DNA of 64,000 bases, taken from positions 496,001-560,000 of the forward strand of contig NZ_AP018818.1 in the NCBI RefSeq assembly GCF_024349785.1. Direction: 5' to 3'. Each line of letters opens with the position of its first letter. Within the stretch, counting starts at the first letter, position 1. The stretch is from Sphingomonas bisphenolicum. Its GTDB lineage: Bacteria; Pseudomonadota; Alphaproteobacteria; Sphingomonadales; Sphingomonadaceae. The notes below the pieces were generated by a model. It ran no database searches and was not told the origin of the DNA. It worked only from the letters and a program-made list of their open reading frames with translations. The position numbers and the translations under genes were made by a program. Below are positions 43,852-52,766 of the stretch, in pieces.

Positions 43852-46173
43852 GTGACCATGAAGTTGCGCTATTTTCTGCTGGGCGGCGTCGCCCTCATCT
43901 TCGCGGCCGGGCCGGCCATAGCGCAGAGCGAAGCGGCAGACACCAGTACGAGCGGCATCGCCGACATCGTCGTGACCGCGCAAAAGCGGGCGGAAAATCT
44001 GCAATCCACGCCGATCGCGGTGACTGCCCTCAACGCCGACATGATCCGCGACAAGGGCATCGCCTCTGCCGCCGACCTGACAGCGGTGGCGCCCAGCCTG
44101 TCGGTGACGACATCGCCCGCCTCCTCCACCAACATGCAATTGTTCATCCGCGGCGTCGGCGACATCGATCCCATCCTGACGTCGGACAGCCCGGTCGGCA
44201 TCTATGTCGATGGCATCATCCTGGGCCGTGCCGCAGGCAGCGCGTTCGACATTCTCGACCTGGAACGGATCGAAGTGCTGCGCGGGCCGCAGGGTACGCT
44301 TTATGGTCGCAACACGATCGGCGGCGCCGTCAACCTCATCACCGCCAAGCCTGCCGACGACTTCCACGCCTCGATCAACGGATCGGCGGGCAATTACGGC
44401 TATTACAGCCTCAAGACCTCGGTCGACAGCGGCAATATCGCCAATAGCGGCCTCAAGGCACGGCTGACCTATCTGCACAAGGAACGCGACGGTTATGTCG
44501 ACGACGTCAATGCGCCCGACAATCGCGATCCGGGCGCCTATGTACTCGACGCGGTCCGCGGCGCGGTCCAGTTCGAATCTGGCGCGCTGAAGCTCGATTA
44601 TGGGTTCGACTGGTCGAAGCGCGAAAGCTATGCGCCGGCTTTCCAGCTGACCGTGATCCGGCCCGACGTCCTGGCCTATCTTCAGGCATCATCCGCTTTT
44701 GGCGGCAGCGCGCCCGTATTTTCGCCCGATCGACTGGACAGCATCGCCCTCAACCAGGGGAAGATGACCGATCGCGTGATCGGCCACACGCTGACGGCGG
44801 AACTGGATCTGGGCGGGGTGACCGTGCGATCGCTCACCGGCTTCCGACGCTGGACGAACCGGAACGCACGCGACGATCTGGACGGTAATTCGGGTCTGGT
44901 CGGCTTCACCGTCGGCCCGGAAATTCTGGCTCCGCCCTTCAGCTTCAATCCGCTGGGCGTCACCCCGATCGACCTGTTCAGCACCCAGAACCATCGGCGC
45001 CAGCATCAATTCTCGCAGGAAATCAACCTGCTCGGGGACATTGGCGATCGGTTCGAATATGTGTTGGGCGGCTATTATTTCCACGAACATTCGTCCGAAT
45101 ATAATCCGCAGAACTTCCTGCTGATCCTCCCGTCGCCCGTGCCCATTCCACTAACGCCCACCGTGTCGCTCAACAGCTTCGGCGTGCAGCTTTCGTCGCT
45201 GACCGATTATGACCATTATAACAAGTCGGCGGCGGCCTTCGCGCAGGGCAGCTACAAGCTGACCGACACGCTGAGCGTGACGGGCGGCATTCGCTATACC
45301 CATGACAAGAAGCATCTGGTGCAGCGCGCGCCACAGGTCCGCGAACTGGATGCCAGTTTCAGCCGCTTCAACTATGCCGCAAGCATCAACTGGCAGGCGA
45401 CGCCCTCTATGCTGGTCTATGCCCGCACCGCATCCGGCTACAAGGCAGGTGGCTTCAACGCCCGCTCGATCAATTCCGGCTTCGACCCGGAATCGCTGAC
45501 CTCCTATGAAGCGGGCATCAAGTCCGACTGGCTCGACCGGCGCCTGCGCCTGAACCTGACCGGCTTCTATGCCAGCCATTCCGACTTGCAGCTTCAGCAG
45601 TTCCAGGCCGGAACCAGCGGCGCGTCCAGCATCACCGTCAATGCGGGCAAGGCGCGCTATTGGGGGATTGAGGCCGAACTTACGGTCAAGCCGATCGATA
45701 CCCTCACATTGGGCGCCAATTTGGGCTACACCAACCGCAAATATAAGCAGTTCCTGATCCTCGATCCCACGACCAACCAGATCGTGGACGTGAAGGATAG
45801 CGCACGCTTCCTGGTCGGCGCGACGACGACGGTCAGCGCCTATGCGCAATGGGATGTCGCGGAATTATCGTTCGGGCGGCTGTCAGTCCGGGGCGACTAT
45901 GATTATCGGACGAAAATCTATTATCACCCGACGACCGTCGGGACGCCCTATAATGACGACATCGCCGGCGCGCCGCGCCATCTGGTCAATGGCAGAATCT
46001 CTCTGACAAACATTGATCTCAACGGTGCGAAAGCGGAGTTGGCCTTCTGGGGCAAGAATATCTTCAACGAAAAATATCGGCTCTACGGCATCGACTTCGG
46101 CAGCCTTGGCTATGCCGGCAATACCTATGGAGAGCCCACCAGCTATGGCGTGGATTTCCGCGTGAAGCTGTGA
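43852..46173 (+). CDS. TonB-dependent outer-membrane receptor
   Basis: A 773-residue receptor: signal peptide to AAGPAIAQ, TonB-box-like DIVVTAQKRAENLQ, plug with FIRGVGDIDP and IEVLRGPQGTLYGRNTIGG, barrel ending VDFRVKL. The start is probably GTG at 43852, because GGAAGGA (43837-43843) is eight bases upstream; the ATG at 43858 would be 14 bases away. Last gene of the 39653-46173 operon, close in sequence to the receptor at 19921 (both have VSKKPAD/ITAKPADD-like plug ends). Confidence 0.85.
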   Translation: MTMKLRYFLLGGVALIFAAGPAIAQSEAADTSTSGIADIVVTAQKRAENLQSTPIAVTALNADMIRDKGIASAADLTAVAPSLSVTTSPASSTNMQLFIRGVGDIDPILTSDSPVGIYVDGIILGRAAGSAFDILDLERIEVLRGPQGTLYGRNTIGGAVNLITAKPADDFHASINGSAGNYGYYSLKTSVDSGNIANSGLKARLTYLHKERDGYVDDVNAPDNRDPGAYVLDAVRGAVQFESGALKLDYGFDWSKRESYAPAFQLTVIRPDVLAYLQASSAFGGSAPVFSPDRLDSIALNQGKMTDRVIGHTLTAELDLGGVTVRSLTGFRRWTNRNARDDLDGNSGLVGFTVGPEILAPPFSFNPLGVTPIDLFSTQNHRRQHQFSQEINLLGDIGDRFEYVLGGYYFHEHSSEYNPQNFLLILPSPVPIPLTPTVSLNSFGVQLSSLTDYDHYNKSAAAFAQGSYKLTDTLSVTGGIRYTHDKKHLVQRAPQVRELDASFSRFNYAASINWQATPSMLVYARTASGYKAGGFNARSINSGFDPESLTSYEAGIKSDWLDRRLRLNLTGFYASHSDLQLQQFQAGTSGASSITVNAGKARYWGIEAELTVKPIDTLTLGANLGYTNRKYKQFLILDPTTNQIVDVKDSARFLVGATTTVSAYAQWDVAELSFGRLSVRGDYDYRTKIYYHPTTVGTPYNDDIAGAPRHLVNGRISLTNIDLNGAKAELAFWGKNIFNEKYRLYGIDFGSLGYAGNTYGEPTSYGVDFRVKL

Positions 46174-46220
46174 CGCGGCTGGGCTGATCGGCAGATCGGC
46201 CCCGGACCGGCATGAACGTC

Positions 46221-46255
46221 ATCGCGCAGCGGCGAACTACGCGCCGCTGCGCGAT
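46221..46255. terminator. Strong bidirectional hairpin terminator
   Basis: ATCGCGCAGCGGCG (46221-46234) is perfectly complementary to CGCCGCTGCGCGAT (46242-46255) over 14 base pairs with a seven-base loop, placed between the convergent TonB receptor and acyl-CoA dehydrogenase genes. Confidence 0.75.
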
Positions 46256-46276
46256 TTCACATAGAATATGCGTCGC

Positions 46277-48010
46277 TCAAAAACTTTCCGCGCCGAGCGC
46301 CATGATGGACGTTTCGCCCGCCGCGATGCTGGCCGCCAGGCTGTGCGCCTGGGGCAGCATCCGCTGCGCGAAGAAATCGGCGACGATACGCTTGCCGATA
46401 TGGAGGGGATCGTCACCCTGTGCCGCCGCGGCCATGCGCGTCCACATCCACCCCATGGATACAAGCGCAAACAGCCGCAGATAATCGACTGCCGCCGCAC
46501 CAGCCGCATCTCCATTCGCGTCCTGCAACGACGCCGTGGCGGTGCGCAGCAGGGCGAGTGCCGCCCGCGTCTTGTCCGCCACATCGATGGTGCCGGCCGC
46601 ATCCAGATCAGCCGCAACAGACGCGAAATAGCCCTCGACCACGGCGCCGTCTGCAAGCGCCAGCTTGCGCCCGACCAGGTCCATAGCCTGCACACCGTTG
46701 GTGCCTTCATAAATTTGGGCAATGCGCGCATCGCGGACATATTGCTCCATGCCCCATTCGCGGATGTAGCCATGACCGCCGAACACCTGCTGTGCCTGCA
46801 CCGCGCTTTCAAAACCGAAGTCCGTGAAAGCGGCCTTCACCACCGGCGTCAGCAGCGCGACCAGCGCGTCGGCCTTGGTCCGCTCTGCCGCGTCGGGATG
46901 ATGATGCGCCCGATCGAGTTGTAGCGCGGTCCAGCCGCCCAATGCCCGCCCGGCCTCGACAAAGGCGCGGATGTTGAGCAGCATCCGCCGCACATCGGCA
47001 TGGTCGATGATCGCCACCGGCCCACGCGCACCATCGGCGCTGCGTCCCTGGAGCCGCTCCTTGGCATAACCCGCGGCCTGCTGATAGGCCGCGCCGGCGA
47101 CGCCCAGTCCCTGGATGCCGACCATCAGCCGCTCCGCGTTCATCATCGTGAACATGGCGGCTAGTCCCTTGTTCGGCGCGCCAACCAGCCAGCCGGTCGC
47201 CTCGTCGTAATTCATTACGCAGGTCGGCTGGGCATGGATGCCCATCTTTTTTTCCAGCGCCCCGACCGACATGCCGTTGCGTATCGTGAATTCGCCATCC
47301 GCGTCGGGCAGATATTTGGGCACCAGAAACAGGCTGATTCCCTTCACCCCAGCCGGTGCATCGGGCAGGCGCGCGAGAACGAGGTGGACGATGTTGCCGC
47401 CAAAATCATGGTCGCCCGACGAAATGAAGATTTTCTGCCCGGTCACGGCAAAGCTGCCGTCGTCCTGCGGCACGGCTTTGGTCTTGAGCAGGGCCAGGTC
47501 CGTGCCGGCCCCACTTTCGGTCAGAGCCATGGCGCCGGTCCATTCGCCGCTCACCATTCGCGGCAGATAGGCGGTTTTCAGCGCATCGCTGGCATGGGCC
47601 GCAATCGCTTCGCAGGCGCCGCGGGTGAGGCCTGGAAACAGGCCAAAGGACAGATTCACCGCAGACAGCATTTCATCCAGCCACAACTGGAGGATGAAGG
47701 GCAGGCCCTGACCGCCATGGGCCGGATCGGCAGACATGGAGGCCCAGCCTGCGGCAACGAAATCGCGCCAGGCGTCAGCAAACCCGGTCGGCGTGACCAC
47801 GTTGCCGTCGATAAGGCGGCTGCCTTCTTCATCGCCATGGCGATTGAGCGGGTGCAGCCGATCGGCGCACATGCGCCCCGCTTCCTCCAGCACCGCGACG
47901 GCCAGGTCGGCGTCGACTTCCTTGCCTGTCTCCGCCATCGCCGCATCAAAGCCCAGCACCTGCGTCAGCAGGAAGCGGTAATCGTCGATCGGGGGAACAT
48001 AGCTCAACAT
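46277..48010 (-). CDS. Large acyl-CoA dehydrogenase (DmdC/FadE5-like)
   Basis: A 577-residue acyl-CoA dehydrogenase of the long subgroup with a C-terminal extra domain. Visible are WASMSADPAHGGQGLP, TGAMALTESGAGTDLALLKTKA, YEGTNGVQAMDLVGRKL (flavin signature) and the extension to residue 577. The family handles fatty acyl-CoA, methylmercaptopropionyl-CoA and branched acyl-CoA esters. Start MLSYVPPIDDY at 48010 with GGAGAGG upstream. It has its own promoter and lies behind a TetR gene that likely regulates it; substrate may be a steroid side chain or fatty acyl. Confidence 0.78.
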   Translation of the reverse strand: MLSYVPPIDDYRFLLTQVLGFDAAMAETGKEVDADLAVAVLEEAGRMCADRLHPLNRHGDEEGSRLIDGNVVTPTGFADAWRDFVAAGWASMSADPAHGGQGLPFILQLWLDEMLSAVNLSFGLFPGLTRGACEAIAAHASDALKTAYLPRMVSGEWTGAMALTESGAGTDLALLKTKAVPQDDGSFAVTGQKIFISSGDHDFGGNIVHLVLARLPDAPAGVKGISLFLVPKYLPDADGEFTIRNGMSVGALEKKMGIHAQPTCVMNYDEATGWLVGAPNKGLAAMFTMMNAERLMVGIQGLGVAGAAYQQAAGYAKERLQGRSADGARGPVAIIDHADVRRMLLNIRAFVEAGRALGGWTALQLDRAHHHPDAAERTKADALVALLTPVVKAAFTDFGFESAVQAQQVFGGHGYIREWGMEQYVRDARIAQIYEGTNGVQAMDLVGRKLALADGAVVEGYFASVAADLDAAGTIDVADKTRAALALLRTATASLQDANGDAAGAAAVDYLRLFALVSMGWMWTRMAAAAQGDDPLHIGKRIVADFFAQRMLPQAHSLAASIAAGETSIMALGAESF

Positions 48011-48039
48011 CGGGCCTCTCCTCAAAGCGCAGCGCTGCA

Positions 48040-48066
48040 ACTATACCAAACATGTGTTACAGTCAA
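48040..48066 (-). promoter_or_regulatory. Promoter with embedded palindrome before the acyl-CoA dehydrogenase gene
   Basis: On the minus strand TTGACT (48061-48066) and TATAGT (48040-48045) are 15 bases apart. The spacer holds an imperfect inverted repeat centred on ACATGT (TACCAAACATGTGTTA on the plus strand), a likely site for the adjacent TetR repressor. A GCAGCGCTGC palindrome (48029-48038) follows the -10. Confidence 0.45.
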
Positions 48067-48108
48067 TGTCGGCGCGTTGTTCAGGGGGTCTGGTCATCCT
48101 CGAAGGCC

Positions 48109-48693
48109 TTATTCGCGCCGGAAGATCGCAACGATCTGAGCAGCAATCTCGCTGGGCGACAAACGTCCGTCGCGATACCAGTCCGATGCCGAATTGAGCT
48201 GCGACAACAACAGGTTGCGGTAGATCGAACGATCGATATGAGGGGGTAGCGGCAAGGAAGTGACCAGCGACCGGAAAATCTCTTCGAACCGATCACGCCG
48301 CGCGATCAGCTGTTCGCGCACCGCATCGGGCACCTCGCGAAAATCGTTCATCATCGGCATCGTCAGCGAATCAGGCGCCAGCTGGATTTCCAGCAAGGCC
48401 GCGCAGGCCGCCGCCAATCTGGCCCACGGCTCGTCCTGCACGCGAACAGCGTGGGCGATGCTGTTTTCGGCGGCATCCAGCGCCGCATTGTGCAGTTCGA
48501 CGAACAGCGCGTCTTTAGACTTTATATGGTGGTAGAGCGAACCGCCCAACACGCCGGCCTGCTCGCCGATGTCGCGCATCGACGTTCCGCGATATCCCTT
48601 TTTAGCGAACAATTGCGCCGCGATTTCCAATATCTGACGGCGGCGCCCCGATCCTTCGTCGTTGGCCCCACTCGCTAGATCATATTTCTTCAT
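48109..48693 (-). CDS. TetR-family regulator (KstR2-like)
   Basis: A 194-residue TetR repressor: ILEIAAQLFAKKGYRG, DIGEQAGVLGGSLYHHIKSK recognition region, and a C-terminal domain with SQLNSASDWYRDGRLSP. The layout and the GSLYHH helix are like KstR2 and FadR-type TetR proteins that respond to acyl-CoA esters. It precedes the large acyl-CoA dehydrogenase gene in the same direction, 98 bases away. It might also act on other operons here; the sequence does not show which. Confidence 0.75.
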   Translation of the reverse strand: MKKYDLASGANDEGSGRRRQILEIAAQLFAKKGYRGTSMRDIGEQAGVLGGSLYHHIKSKDALFVELHNAALDAAENSIAHAVRVQDEPWARLAAACAALLEIQLAPDSLTMPMMNDFREVPDAVREQLIARRDRFEEIFRSLVTSLPLPPHIDRSIYRNLLLSQLNSASDWYRDGRLSPSEIAAQIVAIFRRE

Positions 48694-48753
48694 CTCGACC
48701 CGCTAGCACATCTGTCCATAACGGCGAAGCCCCGCCAAAACCGATACGCCGGA

Positions 48754-49020
48754 TCAGGACAGGATCGCTTCGAAGCGCCTGTCCCATAAAGGAGCCGCAT
48801 CGAAATGCGCCTTCGTCACGTCGAAACGACGGAACAGGTGGGCGGCGGACTGCTGGTCGGCGATCGCCTTGTCGTCGATCGGCACCAGTCGGGTCCTGTT
48901 CTTCTTCAGGCGGCGCCATTCCAGATAATAGTCGCGGTCGATGCCGGTGGCCTTGGCCAATATATCGGCCCATTGGTCGTCATGGCTTTCCATCCAGTCG
49001 ATCGTGGCGCGGAAGCGCAG
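48754..49020 (-). pseudogene. C-terminal remnant of a sulfonate-type ABC substrate-binding protein
   Basis: An open frame of about 80-90 residues reads like the end of SsuA-type periplasmic binding proteins: ADILAKATGIDRDYYLEW, then LVPIDDKAIADQQSAAHLF and FDVTKAHFDAAPLWD. Everything N-terminal is missing. Upstream the sequence passes directly, out of frame, into a truncated TonB receptor, so this is the 3' product of a deletion. Confidence 0.6.
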
Positions 49021-49814
49021 CCGCCGCCGCGGGTCAGGTGGCGGTCGCGCGTCGCTTCGCGCGGGTCGGGCTGGCCGTTGATCTTCGGATAGTTCTGCAC
49101 CGTGGCCAGGCCGGGACGGAAGGCGAAATCCTGGAAGAAATAATCGGCCGACAGGTTGAGGAAGCCCTCGTTCGGCAATTTGAAGCCATAGTTCAGCCGT
49201 ACCTGCGCCTGCTCGCCGTCGCCGCGATAGCGCTCGCCGCCATAGATGGTGACCGAACCGCCCGACGCATCCTTCTTGAGGACGATGTTGATGACCCCGG
49301 CGACCGCGTCGGAGCCATATTGCGCCGCCGCGCCGTCGCGCAGGATTTCGACATGGTCGATCGCGCTCATCGGGATCTGGTCGAGATCGACCGCGTTCGC
49401 GCCCGATGCCTGGGCGGTCGTCGGCAACGGGATCGAGCTGGGATGGCGGCGCTTGCCGTTGACCAGCACCAGCACATGCGCGCCCGACAGGCCGCGCAGG
49501 CCCGCCGGACGGCCGAAGGTGTTGTAGGCGGCGTTGGACCCGGTATCGACCTTGAAGCTGGGCACCAGCGCCGACAGCGCGTCGCGCAACTGCCCCGCCG
49601 CGCCGCCGGTCTGCACCAGCGCGTCATTGCCGACCACGTCGATCGGCGCGCTGCTCTGCGCCACGGTGCGATCGGCGCTGCGGCTGCCCAGCACCACGAT
49701 GTCCACGCTGCCGGCCGCATCCGCCGCGGGCGCGTCGGCGGCCAGCGCGCCGCCCTGCCAGCCGGCAGAGCCCAGCAAGGCGATCGTCAGCGCGTGGCGA
49801 AATGGTCGTGTCAT
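49018..49814 (-). pseudogene. Truncated TonB-dependent receptor (N-terminal third)
   Basis: About 265 receptor residues: signal peptide (GGALAADA), VDIVVLGSRSADRTV TonB-box region, plug with NTFGRPAGLRGL, LVLVNGKRRHPSS and VEILRDGAAAQYGSDAVAGVINIVLKK, and the first barrel strands to GQPDPREATRDRHLTRGGG. Then homology stops and the frame continues as nonsense into the substrate-binding-protein remnant. The join lies in a CGGCGGCGG run at about 49018-49031, consistent with a microhomology deletion. Intact receptors of this NGKRRH class are 750-900 residues. Confidence 0.75.
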
Positions 49815-50103
49815 GGTGCCCCCGATAATCTTGTGTCGAGGACCGGCTAGGCTAAGCCGTGAAAACCGGCCAACGAGAAGCGCTCATCGGCTCATGCGTT
49901 ATGCTCAACCCTGTTGCAATCATCTTGCCGGTGATCAGTCATCGTCTTGGGGAAACGTCCGGCCGGGCTGATGCTTTGCGGCGGCGCGCAAGAATCCGAC
50001 GGTCATTTGTATCCTTGGAGCACATTTTTCTGGATGCAGGGTGGCATCATGGATAAAAGGAGACGGGACCGGTTCAAGCCGGTGACAAAAAACAGGGAGA
50101 GAG

Positions 50104-52572
50104 ATGATGCCGAGACTGCGGAAGCACATGACCTTATCGGCGTCTGCCATGGCGCTTGCCATGGCGCATACGGCGGTGGCGCAAGACAATGGCTCCGCCG
50201 ACAACGGCTATAATGAAATCATCGTGACGGCGCAAAAGCGCGCGCAATCATTGCAGGATGTCAGCGTCGCGGTATCCGCCATTGGTGCCGACACGCTGGC
50301 CAATGCCGGGATCAGCAACCTGCAGGATATGCAGCAGCTGGTGCCATCTGTCACCTTCGGCAACGACTTTAACCAGGCAAAGGTCTTCATCCGCGGTGTA
50401 GGCGCCAATACGTCGACCACCGGCAGCAGCACCGGCGTCGCGCTCCATGTCGATGGCGCCTATGTCGCCCGCGCGGAAGCGCAACTGACCTCCCTCTTCG
50501 ACGTCGAGCGCGTCGAGGTGCTGCGCGGCCCGCAGGGTAGCCTTTACGGCCGTAACGCCGTCGGTGGCTCGATCAATATCATCACGGCCAAGCCCACAGA
50601 CAGGCTGAGCGGCTATGCACGCCTCAGCTACGGCAACTATCAGGCGCTCACGACGGAGGCCGCGGTTTCCGGCCCAGTCGCCGACTGGCTGCGCTTGCGC
50701 CTCGCAGCTAAGAGCGAAGTCCGCGATGGCTATGGCAAGGATCCGTTCAACAACTGGGACGTCGACGATCTCAATCGCAAGATGGTGCGCGGCCAGGCCC
50801 AAATCCTTTTTTCCGAAAAAGCGGACCTGCTGCTCTCGGCGGAATATTTCCGTCAGGACGATAATAGCGGCGCGGTCCATTATTATGGCGACGCCTTTCC
50901 GGGAGTCGCGCGCCTCGCGCCCCTTGGCCCGGCCGGCATTGCGACCAAACCACGCGACCTGGGCAGCGATGAGCCGCCCTCGGTCAACACCAAGAGCCAG
51001 TCCTATACCGCGACCTTCAACTGGGAATTCAGTGACGCCTTCTCCATCACCAATGTCGCAAATTACCGCGATTTCAAGACCCAGCTAATTCAGGATCTCG
51101 ATATTTCAGCGGTAGTCAACCGGCTGCCGACCGCTACGACCGTGCAAACGCGGACGATCAATTCGAAGCAATGGAGCAACGAATTTCAGGTCAAATATGA
51201 CAGCGACATCGTCAACGGCGTCGTCGGTCTCTATTATTTCGGCGAGCATCAGCGACCGCGCGACCAGGTCGGCCTGACGTCCTCCTATGGCATGGCCAGC
51301 AATATCGGCTTTCTCGCGACGCGACCGACCATCATCGACGGCAAGGTCGCGGCACCGGGTTCGATCGGCCTCGCCTATGCCGATTATCTGTGCGGCTTTT
51401 CCGATGGCGTTGCGCCTAACCGTGTGTGCCTGCGCTCGCGGCTCAATACCGAAGCCTGGGCAGCGTTCGGTCAGCTCAATTTCGACCTGGAAAAAGCGAT
51501 CGGCCTCAATAATCTGACACTGAAACTGGGCGGCCGTTTCAGTCATGAAAAGGTATCGACCGCCAATATGTCGGTCGTCATGACGGCCAACGCCAATCCG
51601 GCCGTAGGGTCGGTGCTGGCCTACACCGATGCGCCTTACACCGAAGGCGGCACCTACCGGCAGAAGACGTTCAAGGATTTCACCCCGGAAATCGGCCTTA
51701 ACTGGCAACCGAACGGCAATACGCTGCTTTATTATACCTATTCCGAAGGCTTCAAGGCCGGATCGGGCGAGAACGCCGCGGGCAGCTCGACGATCGTGAA
51801 GCCGGAAAAGATGAAGAACCATGAAGTCGGCGCGAAACTCGACCTGTTCGATCGCATGTTGACCCTCAATCTCGCGGGCTATTGGTACAAGCTGAAGGAT
51901 CTGCAGATCAACAAGACGATCGGCGGCGGCCCTACCGGCTACACGACGATCTTCGAAAATGCCGCGAGGACCGAAGCGAAAGGTGTCGAGATCGAGTGGA
52001 TGCTGCGGCCGATGCATCGGGTCCGCCTATCGGGTGGCCTGTCCTATACAGATAGTAAATATAAGGATTTTCTGACGCTCGATCCGCTGGATCCGCGCAA
52101 TGTCTCACAGCCGGGGCAGCCGGCCTATAACCCCGTCACCAACCCCGACCCCACTGCTTTTGGTGCGCCCTGCGTCGACGGCAGCGCGAATGTCGGCGGG
52201 TGCCAGATACAGTTGGCGGGCAACCGCACCCGCAACTCACCGAAATGGTCCTATAATGTTCATGGTGAACTGGATCTTGTCGATCATAGCGACATGGGCA
52301 CGGTCACTCTGTCGGGCGACATGTCGGGCAAGAGCACCATCTATTTCACCGAATTCAATCGTCTGAGCGAGGGCGCCAAGGCCTTCACGCTGTTCGACGC
52401 GGCGTTGCGCTGGACCTCCAACAAGGAGGACGTCACGGCGTCGTTGTGGATCAAGAATATCGCGGACACGCTTCGGGCCAGTTCCACCTTCGCGATCTCC
52501 ACCGGGCGCGTCATCGGCGCCACCTGGCTGCCGCCGCGGACCTACGGATTCACGCTCGGCTACCGCTACTGA
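50104..52572 (+). CDS. TonB-dependent outer-membrane receptor
   Basis: An 822-residue receptor: signal peptide ending HTAVAQ, TonB-box-like EIIVTAQKRAQSLQD, plug with FIRGVGANTST and VEVLRGPQGSLYGRNAVGG, barrel ending in Tyr (LGYRY). A Cys-containing loop (YLCGFSDGVAPNRVC, and APCVDGSANVGGC) suggests disulfide-stabilised surface loops. GGGAGAGAG lies just before the ATG. The 289 bases upstream hold no gene; a small ACCGG/CCGGT stem (50068-50083) is in the leader. Monocistronic as far as can be seen, so its substrate is unknown. Confidence 0.85.
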   Translation: MMPRLRKHMTLSASAMALAMAHTAVAQDNGSADNGYNEIIVTAQKRAQSLQDVSVAVSAIGADTLANAGISNLQDMQQLVPSVTFGNDFNQAKVFIRGVGANTSTTGSSTGVALHVDGAYVARAEAQLTSLFDVERVEVLRGPQGSLYGRNAVGGSINIITAKPTDRLSGYARLSYGNYQALTTEAAVSGPVADWLRLRLAAKSEVRDGYGKDPFNNWDVDDLNRKMVRGQAQILFSEKADLLLSAEYFRQDDNSGAVHYYGDAFPGVARLAPLGPAGIATKPRDLGSDEPPSVNTKSQSYTATFNWEFSDAFSITNVANYRDFKTQLIQDLDISAVVNRLPTATTVQTRTINSKQWSNEFQVKYDSDIVNGVVGLYYFGEHQRPRDQVGLTSSYGMASNIGFLATRPTIIDGKVAAPGSIGLAYADYLCGFSDGVAPNRVCLRSRLNTEAWAAFGQLNFDLEKAIGLNNLTLKLGGRFSHEKVSTANMSVVMTANANPAVGSVLAYTDAPYTEGGTYRQKTFKDFTPEIGLNWQPNGNTLLYYTYSEGFKAGSGENAAGSSTIVKPEKMKNHEVGAKLDLFDRMLTLNLAGYWYKLKDLQINKTIGGGPTGYTTIFENAARTEAKGVEIEWMLRPMHRVRLSGGLSYTDSKYKDFLTLDPLDPRNVSQPGQPAYNPVTNPDPTAFGAPCVDGSANVGGCQIQLAGNRTRNSPKWSYNVHGELDLVDHSDMGTVTLSGDMSGKSTIYFTEFNRLSEGAKAFTLFDAALRWTSNKEDVTASLWIKNIADTLRASSTFAISTGRVIGATWLPPRTYGFTLGYRY

Positions 52573-52580
52573 GAGGATCT

Positions 52581-52609
52581 GCCGCCTGGCGAACGACTTT
52601 CAAGGCGGC
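52581..52609 (+). terminator. Possible terminator after the TonB receptor gene
   Basis: GCCGCCT (52581-52587) and AGGCGGC (52603-52609) can form a seven-base-pair stem with a 15-base loop. It lies nine bases beyond the stop codon. No T-run follows. Confidence 0.35.
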
Positions 52610-52735
52610 GCGATGATTGGCCGGATGCTTGCCGTAGCAAGTGGCGATGCCACAGAACGGCTTGATCCGGCTGAACCTCGGCTCTGGGAAGGAGGATCGG
52701 TCCGTATGGCCGATCCGTTGCCGTTCGTGATTGCG
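52600..52735 (-). mobile_element. Degenerate IS5-family transposase tail
   Basis: Read on the minus strand, one frame gives FSRIKPFCGIATCYGKHPAN followed by HRAALKVV, recognisably the ERxFSRIKxxRRIATRYDKxAxNF end of IS5-type DDE transposases, with several substitutions. No start, catalytic residues or terminal repeats remain. It lies between a TonB receptor and an unrelated gene pair, where it could mark an old insertion. Confidence 0.4.
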
Positions 52736-52766
52736 CTGAAGCGATCAATTGTTCAGTTACGAAAGG

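Noticed and set aside
49038..49850. A 270-codon plus-strand frame at the receptor remnant
   Set aside because: It is the antisense of recognisable TonB plug sequence; its residues are mostly Arg, Ala and Gly.
50068..50083. ACCGG/CCGGT stem in the TonB receptor leader as a riboswitch
   Set aside because: A five-base stem with no further conserved structure; too small to support a riboswitch call.
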